A DNA stretch of 36,787 nt from a virus, in the IMG/VR virus record IMGVR_UViG_3300047666_000417, positions 1 to 36,787 of that record. The stretch is one strand, 5' to 3'. The notes beneath the pieces were generated by a model. It was not told the origin of the DNA. It saw only the letters and a program-made list of their open reading frames with translations, and made no database searches. The translations under genes and the position numbers were made by a program. Shown here piece after piece: positions 9,881 through 16,744 of the stretch; position 1 is the stretch's first letter; each line of letters starts with the position of its first letter.

Positions 9881-10264
9881 TTATTTACGTACACCTTCTT
9901 TGGGAGCTTCGCTATCTTTAGACTCAAAAGCATCAGCAGCTTCTTCAAAGAACTCAATTAAAGTGTGATAAAATTCGCGTAGCTCTACTGATTCGATTTC
10001 ACCATCATCATCTATAGTGGTGTTAAGAAGAGTAAGTTTCAATCCTAAATACAACTCGTGTAACTGTTCATCCGTTAATTGAATACCGTTGATACCAAAT
10101 TTAGTGATATACTCTCCGATACTATACATAATCTCTGATACATCACTTAATGATAGAGGTTTATCCTCACCATCGTTTATAGCATAAAATGTAAATACTG
10201 CTGTTAGCTTTGCATAAAAAGTAGGAGTTTTAATTCCATTAAATCCGTATTTTAATCTTGACAT
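9881..10264 (-). CDS. Acidic hypothetical protein (127 aa)
   Basis: 127 residues and not recognised. The N-terminus is basic (MSRLKYGFNGIKTPT); the rest is helical and acidic, with IQLTDEQLHELYLGLKLTLL (about 60-79) and a Glu-rich stretch near ELREFYHTLIEFFEEAADAF. No signal peptide or membrane segment is apparent. It starts 3 nt after the preceding small gene and ends just before the hairpin at 9840-9859, so it closes the metallophosphoesterase operon. Position between phosphoesterase and tail-ring genes suggests a small virion or assembly protein, but nothing in the sequence shows this. Confidence 0.6.
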   Translation of the reverse strand: MSRLKYGFNGIKTPTFYAKLTAVFTFYAINDGEDKPLSLSDVSEIMYSIGEYITKFGINGIQLTDEQLHELYLGLKLTLLNTTIDDDGEIESVELREFYHTLIEFFEEAADAFESKDSEAPKEGVRK

Positions 10265-10267
10265 TTT

Positions 10268-10510
10268 TTATTTATTTGTGGGTGTTATATTTTGTTCTAT
10301 AATTTGCATTAATGGAAAACCAAATCTTGTTGGCATTTCATTAATTATACTTTGTATTTGCTTTAGTCCGTTTTTAGTTAAGTAAAATTCAGGTGTTGGT
10401 CTACCAGGACCTAGCCCTGCTTGAGACGCTGCTTGTTTGAGATCCTCGGCTTTCTGTGAATTTTCTTTTTTATTTTCTGTAAGCTCTTTTGTTGCTCCTT
10501 TAAGTTCCAT
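10268..10510 (-). CDS. Small hypothetical protein; possible -1 frame extension of the coiled-coil gene
   Basis: The frame encodes 80 residues from ATG at 10510, with a charged N-terminal third (MELKGATKELTENKKENSQK) and a more ordered C-terminus containing PTPEFYLTKNGLKQIQSIIN and FGFPLMQIIEQN. It overlaps the upstream coiled-coil gene by 100 nt in the -1 frame. The shared DNA contains A_AAA_AAG in phase with the upstream frame, so the C-terminal about 64 residues may instead be made as a frameshift fusion. No strong ribosome binding site precedes the internal ATG. Function unknown; small coiled-coil plus globular architecture is common in phage assembly factors. Confidence 0.6.
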   Translation of the reverse strand: MELKGATKELTENKKENSQKAEDLKQAASQAGLGPGRPTPEFYLTKNGLKQIQSIINEMPTRFGFPLMQIIEQNITPTNK

Positions 10511-10572
10511 ATTAATTCTTCTAATTTTGTTAATCTTTTTTCTAATTCAGTAATTCTTGTTATATAATCCAT
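10411..10572 (-). CDS. Coiled-coil small protein, candidate frameshift donor
   Basis: 53 residues starting MDYITRITELEKRLTKLEEL, a regular heptad coiled coil, followed by a Lys/Arg-rich end. The frame is open further upstream, but ATG at 10572 is the best start because it overlaps the phosphoesterase stop by one base (TAATG), the junction used repeatedly in this genome. The first 20 codons are clear of the 80-residue frame; the remainder overlaps it and looks like an out-of-frame reading. That is why a -1 shift at 10465-10471 seems more natural than two independent proteins. The alternative is two overlapping genes. Confidence 0.5.
   Translation of the reverse strand: MDYITRITELEKRLTKLEELIWNLKEQQKSLQKIKKKIHRKPRISNKQRLKQG
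10465..10471 (-). other. Candidate -1 ribosomal slippery site A_AAA_AAG
   Basis: The minus strand reads ATA AAA AAG in the frame of the coiled-coil gene, giving the heptamer A AAA AAG in the correct phase. This is the classic efficient bacterial -1 slippery sequence. A one-base slip moves translation into the frame of the 80-residue gene. A downstream stimulatory structure is not obvious: only AGCC/GGCT and short pairings. Confidence 0.45.
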
Positions 10573-11678
10573 TATAGGTTTTCTTGTACAAATCCATCTA
10601 ATCCTTTTTCTGAGTCCCATAAAAATGCTTGACCACATCTGTAATGAGAGTAACCCATATTTTTATGCCAATCATCTGTTCCACATATAGATGGTAAAAA
10701 TCTTACTTTAATACCTCTAAACTCATTAAGCATTTCTTTATGAAGGTGTCCGCAATGAACCTCACGATGTGAAGAGTCTGCAAAAAGCAGGGGTTGTTCA
10801 GTTGCCATTATAAGTGGCATATCTGCTGGTTTCTCTTTATCTCCGTGAGTATACATTATGAGACATTTCCCATACTTGTAATACTTTCTTGGATCTGGTA
10901 AATTATTAACACTAACTGTTTTACTCTTTCCGTAATATGCAGAGATAACTTCACCTACATAAAACATTCTTTCCCAATCATGATTCCCTTGTATAACAAC
11001 AACATCTACTGGTGCTATAGTGTTTAGGTAATTAATAGCTTCTACTAATGCTGCTGAGTATGTTGTAAATGTTTCATACCAAGGAGCTGAATCATGCTGT
11101 GGTGTACCTGCTGTAGTTGTTAATCTAAGACCTTCTGAATTTAGACCGTCGTTTCCTATTGGAAGGATGAAGCGTTCTATTCTTTCGTTTGGTACTTTAG
11201 CAACTAAATTAGCTACAGTTTGTAGAAACTCTGCTTTTAGGTTTTTCATATCACCTTTACCAAAATGTAGGTCAGGTAGTGAAATCTCCATTGCGATGTT
11301 TCCATTATTTTTTGCTGGTTTAATCTTTGGTTTTTCTAATCCTTCTAACGCTTCAATTAAAGTGTTTTGAAAGATAGACCAAGATTCACCAGACTCTTCT
11401 TTTTTCTTCTTGTAAGAAGCTAACCATTCACCGTTTGCTCCTTGCCAAGCTGATACTTTCTCAAAGTTCTCTGGAACTTCTTCTATCATTATTTCTTTTA
11501 CAATCTTATCAGAAGCCTTGTTTTCTTTTCTAGCTTCCGATAAAGCTAAATCAACATCTTCAAGAGTAACTATGTATTCTCTTTTAGAAAGAATCTCAAA
11601 TAGTCTTTCCTTACCTTCTTTTAAATAACCTGGACGATCTAAAAGAAATCTTTTTATGTCTGTTTTATCAAATATCAT
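10572..11678 (-). CDS. Calcineurin-like metallophosphoesterase
   Basis: 368 residues with all the usual metal-binding motifs in order: DLH (D136, H138), GND (175-177), GNHD (231-234), a His in THGD (H278) and GHLH (310-313). This indicates a two-metal phosphoesterase. The substrate cannot be told from sequence; nucleic-acid ends, cyclic nucleotides and phosphoproteins are all possible. Residues 1-120 are a charged helical extension with WQGANGEWLASYK (about 78-90), a pattern seen in phosphoesterases from Bacteroidota phages. The gene has its own promoter 28 nt upstream and couples by TAATG to the next gene. A cytoplasmic enzyme beside tail genes may serve assembly or host control; that part is inference. 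Confidence 0.85.
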   Translation of the reverse strand: MIFDKTDIKRFLLDRPGYLKEGKERLFEILSKREYIVTLEDVDLALSEARKENKASDKIVKEIMIEEVPENFEKVSAWQGANGEWLASYKKKKEESGESWSIFQNTLIEALEGLEKPKIKPAKNNGNIAMEISLPDLHFGKGDMKNLKAEFLQTVANLVAKVPNERIERFILPIGNDGLNSEGLRLTTTAGTPQHDSAPWYETFTTYSAALVEAINYLNTIAPVDVVVIQGNHDWERMFYVGEVISAYYGKSKTVSVNNLPDPRKYYKYGKCLIMYTHGDKEKPADMPLIMATEQPLLFADSSHREVHCGHLHKEMLNEFRGIKVRFLPSICGTDDWHKNMGYSHYRCGQAFLWDSEKGLDGFVQENL

Positions 11679-11705
11679 ATAGTCTTATATGTTTTATTAT
11701 TCCTG

Positions 11706-11736
11706 CAAAGTTAGTGACTTTTTTTGGATTACACAA
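11706..11736 (-). promoter_or_regulatory. Promoter for the metallophosphoesterase operon
   Basis: Minus strand: TTG (11736-11734), exactly 20 nt, then TAACTTTG (11713-11706). The box ends 27 nt before the ATG at 11678, leaving a short leader of roughly 20 nt. It lies in the 76-nt gap after the lysis cassette. Confidence 0.65.
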
Positions 11737-11754
11737 GTTTTTCGATAACTATTT

Positions 11755-12243
11755 TTATTTACCTAATAAAAAACCTGCAATTAACCCACCAGTACCAATT
11801 ACAATAATTGTTTTATTTTTACGTTTAACTTTTCTATTTTCTTTAATGTAAAGATTTTTATAACTTTCTCTTGACTCATTAAGTGAATCATTGAGTTTTT
11901 CAGAACGATTTAAATCAGCATTTACTCTAGAAAGAATTTCTTTATTATAAGCAAGTATCTTTTTAGTTAGTTCATGACTATTAGCTTCTTCACTGTAAAG
12001 CTGTAGAGCACCCTTTAAATCGTCTAAATAGATACGTTTGTATATAAGTTTCTCAATGATACGTTGTTCTTGTTCCCATGTAAAAAATACACCACTATCT
12101 TGGTCAAGAATAACTCTAACGGGGGAAAGAGACAATTGTGTCGCGTATGGCGGACTCGACTGTCCAGAAACTATCACGCTGCTCAATACTAGAAGTAGCA
12201 AGCTTAATGTACTGTAAAGATTTTTCTTGATTATTTTTAACAT
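11755..12243 (-). CDS. Exported protein with C-terminal membrane anchor, spanin-like
   Basis: 162 residues. The N-terminus (MLKIIKKNLYSTLSLLLLVL, then SSVIVSGQ) is a signal peptide with no lipobox Cys, probably cleaved near SGQ. The middle (about 50-140) is helical and charged, rich in Glu, Lys and Asn. The last 17 residues (about 145-161) form a Gly-rich hydrophobic segment ending LLGK, after a KRKNK basic stretch. The gene starts inside the previous gene in another frame, 128 nt before its end, as Rz1 genes do in Rz. The order amidase, membrane coiled coil, overlapping exported protein suggests a spanin system. The missing lipobox and the C-terminal anchor are unlike a classical outer-membrane spanin, so the role is inferred. 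Confidence 0.45.
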   Translation of the reverse strand: MLKIIKKNLYSTLSLLLLVLSSVIVSGQSSPPYATQLSLSPVRVILDQDSGVFFTWEQEQRIIEKLIYKRIYLDDLKGALQLYSEEANSHELTKKILAYNKEILSRVNADLNRSEKLNDSLNESRESYKNLYIKENRKVKRKNKTIIVIGTGGLIAGFLLGK

Positions 12244-12496
12244 CTATTTTAATTTTATTTTGATTATTTCGTAAGCTATCTCTTTCTTCTATTAATTTCT
12301 CTATGATAGATTCCGCTTGAGTTACATATTCTAAAGTTTGTTTTCTTTCAGCTTTAACTGTTTCTACAAATTTATTTAGTATTTCTTCTTTAGCGTTTAA
12401 CTTATATTCTAATTTATAATTCCTATTACCTGTAAATAAAAATAACCCTAAAAAGATCACTCCTATTAATAAAATTAATTGTTCTCTTGCTTTCAT
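12116..12496 (-). CDS. Inner-membrane spanin-like protein (Rz-like)
   Basis: 126 residues. It has one N-terminal membrane segment (about 6-23, QLILLIGVIFLGLFLFTG) followed by a long charged coiled coil (about 30-105) containing ESIIEKLIEERDSLRNNQNK. This is the architecture of Rz-type inner-membrane spanins. The ATG overlaps the amidase stop by 4 nt (ATGA), and the downstream exported protein begins inside it. It uses TAG as stop (12118-12116), evidence that TAG is not recoded. Identification rests on topology and position, since spanins are too divergent to call by sequence. Confidence 0.55.
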   Translation of the reverse strand: MKAREQLILLIGVIFLGLFLFTGNRNYKLEYKLNAKEEILNKFVETVKAERKQTLEYVTQAESIIEKLIEERDSLRNNQNKIKIDVKNNQEKSLQYIKLATSSIEQRDSFWTVESAIRDTIVSFPR

Positions 12497-13032
12497 ACTA
12501 TGTTATTTTCTTTTAACCAATCAGACACTTCAAAGCTAGGACACCTTTTAATCCACTCAAATGACTCTATAATACCGTTGTTGTTTAGGTCTGGGGAATA
12601 ATCCCTATGACCTTTGACAGGTATTTTACCTAATTCGTGTGGTTGTCTTAGTTGATTAACTAAATTAACCATTGATTGTTTTTGAGCAAAAGTCCTGTCA
12701 TCGTTATCTTTACCTCCTATATAAGAGATATGTACTGTATCTCTGTTATACCCTTTAACACCATTAGAGACTTTACCTAATGACCATGTGTTAACAATAG
12801 TACCATTAGGTTCTATTATATAATGATAACCTGGGGAATTCCATTTCTTTACATTTTTAAAATAATTAAGTATATCCTGAGCACTAGCATTTTGAGAAGA
12901 TGCTGTACAATGAATGACTATACCATTTATTTTACGCCCGTAATTCTTAGGGGCTATTTTAGAGGGGGATGCTTTCAGGGTCGGAATAATCTTCCCCAAG
13001 TTCCTCCCCAGTGTTCTGAGATAAGTTAACAT
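12493..13032 (-). CDS. N-acetylmuramoyl-L-alanine amidase (endolysin, PGRP/amidase_2 type)
   Basis: 179 residues. It cleaves the bond between N-acetylmuramic acid and L-alanine of peptidoglycan. The zinc ligands of the T7-lysozyme/PGRP family are visible: H41 in GIVIHCTAS, H142 in VKGHRDYSPD and C164 in KRCPSFE. YHYIIEPNGTIV (about 69-80) is the conserved core strand pair. Between the second and third ligands lies DLNNNGIIESFE (148-159), a textbook 12-residue EF-hand loop, so calcium may order the active site. No signal peptide is seen, so release depends on a holin; two candidates lie just upstream. The start overlaps the holin-like gene by 74 nt; no later Met precedes the catalytic core, so this start is kept. 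Confidence 0.92.
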   Translation of the reverse strand: MLTYLRTLGRNLGKIIPTLKASPSKIAPKNYGRKINGIVIHCTASSQNASAQDILNYFKNVKKWNSPGYHYIIEPNGTIVNTWSLGKVSNGVKGYNRDTVHISYIGGKDNDDRTFAQKQSMVNLVNQLRQPHELGKIPVKGHRDYSPDLNNNGIIESFEWIKRCPSFEVSDWLKENNIV

Positions 13033-13273
13033 GTGTTTGATTTACAAATGAAGGTCTATTAGTTTCTTTATTTACATAGTATCCTGCAAGCATACCTATA
13101 GTGGTCGCTATAGCACTCCAGGCTGCCCATGCAGACACTGAAGAAGTATCTCCCAATTCTAATGATTTTATGATAACATACATTGGAAAAAAAGACATTG
13201 ATAAAAGTAAACAAGAAATAATTGTAGTTACTTTAAGTCTACTACGCTGTACATTATCTAATTTAAGTTTCAT
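12959..13273 (-). CDS. Two-helix membrane protein, holin candidate
   Basis: 104 residues. Two hydrophobic segments are visible: about 15-35 (TTIISCLLLSMSFFPMYVII) and about 47-67 (SAWAAWSAIATTIGMLAGYY). They are followed by an acidic hydrophilic tail ending SDPESIPL, and a basic stretch (QRSRLK) precedes the first helix. Small size, two helices and overlap with the amidase gene fit a holin that releases the endolysin. The neighbour upstream is another small two-helix protein, so one may be holin and the other antiholin or a partner. Confidence 0.5.
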   Translation of the reverse strand: MKLKLDNVQRSRLKVTTIISCLLLSMSFFPMYVIIKSLELGDTSSVSAWAAWSAIATTIGMLAGYYVNKETNRPSFVNQTHVNLSQNTGEELGEDYSDPESIPL

Positions 13274-13505
13274 CTTTTTCTTCTTTATCTATCATATTTT
13301 GATATTCCATCTTTTTTATTTTAGAATCATAATAGTAAACCCTAGCTTTAAGGAAACTAATTATAACAGCTAGTAAAAAAGTACCTACTGCAAACCAAGC
13401 ATTTATATCTATCTTAGTTACCGCACTAAAGATGTTTGTAGTAAACGCTAGTATAACACTAGATATTAAAGTTGTGTCATTTTCTACTAATTTAGTAATA
13501 GTCAT
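13263..13505 (-). CDS. Small two-helix membrane protein, holin candidate
   Basis: 80 residues with hydrophobic stretches at about 12-29 (LISSVILAFTTNIFSAV) and about 35-53 (NAWFAVGTFLLAVIISFL), then a highly charged tail (KIKKMEYQNMIDKEEKDET). This is the class II holin layout. It lies directly upstream of the 104-residue membrane protein (11-nt overlap) and of the amidase, inside a compact lysis cassette. The charged C-terminus resembles the regulatory tails of holins. Which of the two proteins makes the lethal hole cannot be told from sequence. Confidence 0.5.
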   Translation of the reverse strand: MTITKLVENDTTLISSVILAFTTNIFSAVTKIDINAWFAVGTFLLAVIISFLKARVYYYDSKIKKMEYQNMIDKEEKDET

Positions 13506-13514
13506 AAGTGTATG

Positions 13515-13844
13515 TTATTCGGATTCTAAAATTATATATCCTTCTGTTAATAAATTTACTTCTTTTACATTTATGACATCAGTATTAATAACTGGATCAC
13601 CAGTGGGTTCGTAATCACTTAATAAAAAACCTACTATTTGTTGTCCTGTTTCACCCATGTTTGATAAGACTTCATTGTAATAAAACCAGTATTTATCTTC
13701 TATTGGATGTTTTTGATAATTGGCAACATTACTAGTTGTATTGTCTCCGTTTTCATAACGTTGTTCAACAGTAGATAATACGTTAGCTAACCACTTAACA
13801 TGTTCAGCAGTAAGCTGTCTATAAACTTCTATTATTTTAGTCAT
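13515..13844 (-). CDS. Hypothetical protein after the fibre genes (109 aa)
   Basis: 109 residues and not recognised. The N-terminal half is helical (IIEVYRQLTAEHVKWLANVL); the C-terminal half is likely beta (VGFLLSDYEPTGDPVINTDV and NLLTEGYIILE). It has no membrane segment or signal peptide. Its start overlaps the stop of the AbfB/lectin-like gene by one base (TAATG), so it is translated together with the fibre cluster. A tail-fibre assembly factor or a small virion protein would fit the position, but no motif supports either. Confidence 0.6.
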   Translation of the reverse strand: MTKIIEVYRQLTAEHVKWLANVLSTVEQRYENGDNTTSNVANYQKHPIEDKYWFYYNEVLSNMGETGQQIVGFLLSDYEPTGDPVINTDVINVKEVNLLTEGYIILESE

Positions 13845-14695
13845 TAGTATAAAGAATAAATAGGGTTAATTAAATCTCTAACTTTGTTAGATAAAATTGT
13901 TGATTGTGAAGAATCAAATATTACAACTTCATAAATATAACCATCCCAAGTATTAGAACCAGCGTCACATCCTATATTGAGAGTATCTCCTCCAGAGTTA
14001 GCCGTTGTTGTATTAGATGATGAACCTAACTGAGTTGTATTACGGTCTAATTGAAAATTAGAACCATCATGATGTCCATATATATATTCTTTACCTGCTG
14101 CTGCATCAGTAGTTAAGCTTAAAGCAGTATCAACTCTCCATGCAAATCTACAATTTGTTCCGTAACGATTAAATCTTAAATAAGATGTTGCACCTGGCGA
14201 GCTAGGTGATGTACTTACTGAAAGAAAAGTAGAAAATCCAGTAGTAGAAGTTTCTAAAGCAATATGAATACTTGCAGCGGGTCCTGATGAAAAAATTCCT
14301 CCTGCGATTTGAGCACTACTTAACCATTCTCCAGAAGAAGAAGATAACAAAGCTCTACCAAATGATGCGCTTGCGCTAAGAACTGGTTGATTGCCAGCAG
14401 TAGACTGTGTTATGTCTCTACCTTGCCCTGACTGGTCATACCAAGTCACAATGTAAGCAGTTGCTCCACTTAGCCAAGTATCAATAGCAGAGTAGTCTAA
14501 GAACTCCCCCATAGATAAACCAGAGCCAAAATCTGATTCTACATTATCTGAGCTACGCCTTAGTCTAATTAATTCTCCAGAATACCCACTATTTATTAAA
14601 CGCATAGAATATGCATGTATGGGTGCATCCCCTGAATAATCAGATATATCTAAGCCTTCATAGGCTGCTACAAATCTATATGGGTTTAGTAACAT
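13844..14695 (-). CDS. AbfB/LamG-like receptor-binding or appendage protein
   Basis: 283 residues. Residues about 27-56 (HAYSMRLINSGYSGELIRLR, then RSSDN.ESDFG) and about 84-94 (TWYDQSGQGRD) form the signature of the alpha-L-arabinofuranosidase B-like domain, which is widespread as a lectin-like module in phage appendages. The following part (about 130-270) looks like a concanavalin/LamG jelly roll: paired strands, HHDGSNFQLDRNTTQLG, and a closing strand GYIYEVVIFD. I see no clear glycosidase acid pair, so binding is more likely than cleavage. It is the last member of the fibre cluster and probably decorates the head or tail and contacts host surface glycans. Confidence 0.7.
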   Translation of the reverse strand: MLLNPYRFVAAYEGLDISDYSGDAPIHAYSMRLINSGYSGELIRLRRSSDNVESDFGSGLSMGEFLDYSAIDTWLSGATAYIVTWYDQSGQGRDITQSTAGNQPVLSASASFGRALLSSSSGEWLSSAQIAGGIFSSGPAASIHIALETSTTGFSTFLSVSTSPSSPGATSYLRFNRYGTNCRFAWRVDTALSLTTDAAAGKEYIYGHHDGSNFQLDRNTTQLGSSSNTTTANSGGDTLNIGCDAGSNTWDGYIYEVVIFDSSQSTILSNKVRDLINPIYSLY

Positions 14696-14696
14696 T

Positions 14697-16502
14697 TTAT
14701 AATTTATAGTATCCTAGTAAAACAATTTTTAATCCTGCACCCGCTGTAGATGATCCTATTTGATCTATGTCTACAGTAATCTCTGCATCTGCTGCTAAAG
14801 CAGAATCTGATATAACTGGGGGCACTGCTGCTGTAGTAGAAGTTTTTTCTGAAGCGTCTATACTTAACTTAGTAGAAAGTATACTAGTTCCTTCTTTATT
14901 GATATCAACTATTATGGTTGAACCAACAGGAGCAGTACTTACGCTTGCCTTTACACCTGTCACTGTAAATGCAGCAGCTACTCTAAATGTTACTTTAGCG
15001 TTACCAGTAGTTAAATCTGATCTCTCATCACTACAAGCTATGTAAATTGGTTTAATGTAGTTAACTTCTATAATTGTACCATCTGTAGTAAAAGCAGGAG
15101 AGGTTGTAGGGGTCCCAGTAAAAGTGCTTTCCCCATACTCATTAAATTCCACCTCTCCGTCATTACGTAAAATTATTTTATTTATAGCACCTGCTGCTGC
15201 ATTTTGTAACCAAAGCTCTCCATTGTCTATGTTCTGCATAACAAACGCTCCTGTAGCACCTGTTTGTTTTGTTAAAGAAGCATCGGGATTACCATTATTA
15301 GAGCTAGATTTAGGAAAAAACTTAACTGATCCATCTAATGCTTGTCCTGCTGCGGCCGCATAATAACCTATTTGAATATCATTACCACTAGCTCTAAACC
15401 TATGATTATGTAATCTAATCATCCCCGCTGAAGATGTTGGGCTACCAAGGTCATAAAACTGTAATAAATTACCATCTGTGTCTACAGTTCTAGCTGAATC
15501 AAGTTGACCATTATCTGTGTAGATGTTTGTGTTAAGATCAACAGAAAATAAAGTAGCAAGTTCAAATCCTAACACAGGCCTCCAAACATCATTTAATGGG
15601 TCATATGTCATAACATATGTGCTTGCGTTAAAATCTAAAAGCCAGGCAGCAGAGCTAGCAACAGAAGGTTCGTTACCTACCCATGTTGTAAATGTTTGTG
15701 TATAGAGATCACCTATCGTTTGATAGAATCTAGCATCAACATCTGCCAGATCTGACATAAGAGACGGTATATTCCAAGACATTTCACTAGACGCATTATT
15801 ATATAAATAACCTACTGAACTAGAAACGGGTAAAGTGTAAGAACTGTTTGTTACACCTGCTGCTCTTGGAGCAAATGCAATAGTATTGTTTTCTGGATTT
15901 TGAAATGTTAAAGATACTTCATCTAAAAATAAATTATCATATGCTGTTATTCTAGATGCTGTAATCAATATTGATGTAGCACCACCTGTTGTAACAGTGG
16001 TTTGGTTACCTGCATTATTAATAGATACATGATTAGCTGTTGTACCTAACTGAACAACATGGTCTGTAACAGTGTAATCTAAAATAGAATCTGCTCCATT
16101 TTTTAAAAACCAATTAAACCCACCAACTGTATGGGACCTAGCAGCGTCAGCAGTAAGATTAGTGTTCATCATGTGTGTATCTGATGAACCTGTTATAGTT
16201 ATATTAGCAATTCCACCTGTAGCATCTACTGCTGTTACAGAGTCACCAATAAAGTTAATTGTTGTAAAAGCACTCCCTACTACCGAACCTTCTTCTTGTA
16301 TTATAAAAGAACCTGATGCTGTTACGTTAAGATTGTCTTCTAAAAAAGATACAAGATTACCAAGTGTACTTTTTCTAGGTAAACCATCAATAGATCCATA
16401 GTAATCATTTCTATCAGCAACAATTGGAAAAAATGTCCATTGGTCATTTAAGCTAAAAGTGTTAAACTCTTTTATTGCTGGAAAATATAAATTATTAGCC
16501 AT
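14697..16502 (-). CDS. Large tail/head fibre protein
   Basis: 601 residues. The N-terminal part (about 1-120) contains GNLVSFLEDNLN and an ITITGSSD strand. A repetitive Ser/Thr/Ala/Gly-rich beta region follows, with patterns usual in phage fibres (TVTDHVVQLG, FTGTPTTSPAFTTDG, NGELWLQNAAAGAINKIILR). The C-terminal about 110 residues (from about KPIYIACSDERSDLT) form a distinct beta domain containing VGSTIIVDINKEGTSIL. It ends in VLLGYYKL, a terminal strand typical of the tip domain of fibres. This same tip-like pattern recurs at the end of the 276-residue protein. It sits between a small cysteine-containing gene and the AbfB-like gene. It is probably a trimeric appendage that carries host-range determinants. 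Confidence 0.65.
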   Translation of the reverse strand: MANNLYFPAIKEFNTFSLNDQWTFFPIVADRNDYYGSIDGLPRKSTLGNLVSFLEDNLNVTASGSFIIQEEGSVVGSAFTTINFIGDSVTAVDATGGIANITITGSSDTHMMNTNLTADAARSHTVGGFNWFLKNGADSILDYTVTDHVVQLGTTANHVSINNAGNQTTVTTGGATSILITASRITAYDNLFLDEVSLTFQNPENNTIAFAPRAAGVTNSSYTLPVSSSVGYLYNNASSEMSWNIPSLMSDLADVDARFYQTIGDLYTQTFTTWVGNEPSVASSAAWLLDFNASTYVMTYDPLNDVWRPVLGFELATLFSVDLNTNIYTDNGQLDSARTVDTDGNLLQFYDLGSPTSSAGMIRLHNHRFRASGNDIQIGYYAAAAGQALDGSVKFFPKSSSNNGNPDASLTKQTGATGAFVMQNIDNGELWLQNAAAGAINKIILRNDGEVEFNEYGESTFTGTPTTSPAFTTDGTIIEVNYIKPIYIACSDERSDLTTGNAKVTFRVAAAFTVTGVKASVSTAPVGSTIIVDINKEGTSILSTKLSIDASEKTSTTAAVPPVISDSALAADAEITVDIDQIGSSTAGAGLKIVLLGYYKL

Positions 16503-16744
16503 TATTTTAATATTTTTTGTAATTCAACAATAAATTTACATATAGTTGCTTCAGCTAAACATGAACATCCACTATAGTAAAGTTCGATTTCTTCTAAATA
16601 GAAATAAGCAAGAAGCATTTTTTTATCCTCTTGCTCACACACTATACCATATCTATATTTCTTTTCTAGTTTAGAAACAAAATTCTTATATAAATATCTA
16701 CCTTGTGCTATCCATTGTAATAAATTAGAGCTACTTAAACTCAT
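16502..16744 (-). CDS. Small hypothetical protein between two fibre genes
   Basis: 80 residues and not recognised. It is helical and charged, with a run of aromatics (LLAYFYLEEIELYYSGCSCL, about 44-63) and four cysteines (positions about 36, 60, 62 and 69). It overlaps both neighbours by one base, so its translation is tightly coupled to that of the two fibres. This placement is typical of fibre-assembly chaperones, but that role is inference. No signal peptide or membrane helix is clear. Confidence 0.6.
   Translation of the reverse strand: MSLSSSNLLQWIAQGRYLYKNFVSKLEKKYRYGIVCEQEDKKMLLAYFYLEEIELYYSGCSCLAEATICKFIVELQKILK

Noticed and set aside
10573-10638. Upstream extension of the coiled-coil frame to ATG 10638
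   Set aside because: These codons lie fully within the phosphoesterase C-terminus; the TAATG junction at 10572 fits the coupling style of this genome.
14767-16401. Plus-strand open frames antisense to the 601-residue fibre gene
   Set aside because: Hydrophobic low-complexity products are expected from the reverse complement of Ser/Thr/Ala-rich fibre codons; no promoter or ribosome site.
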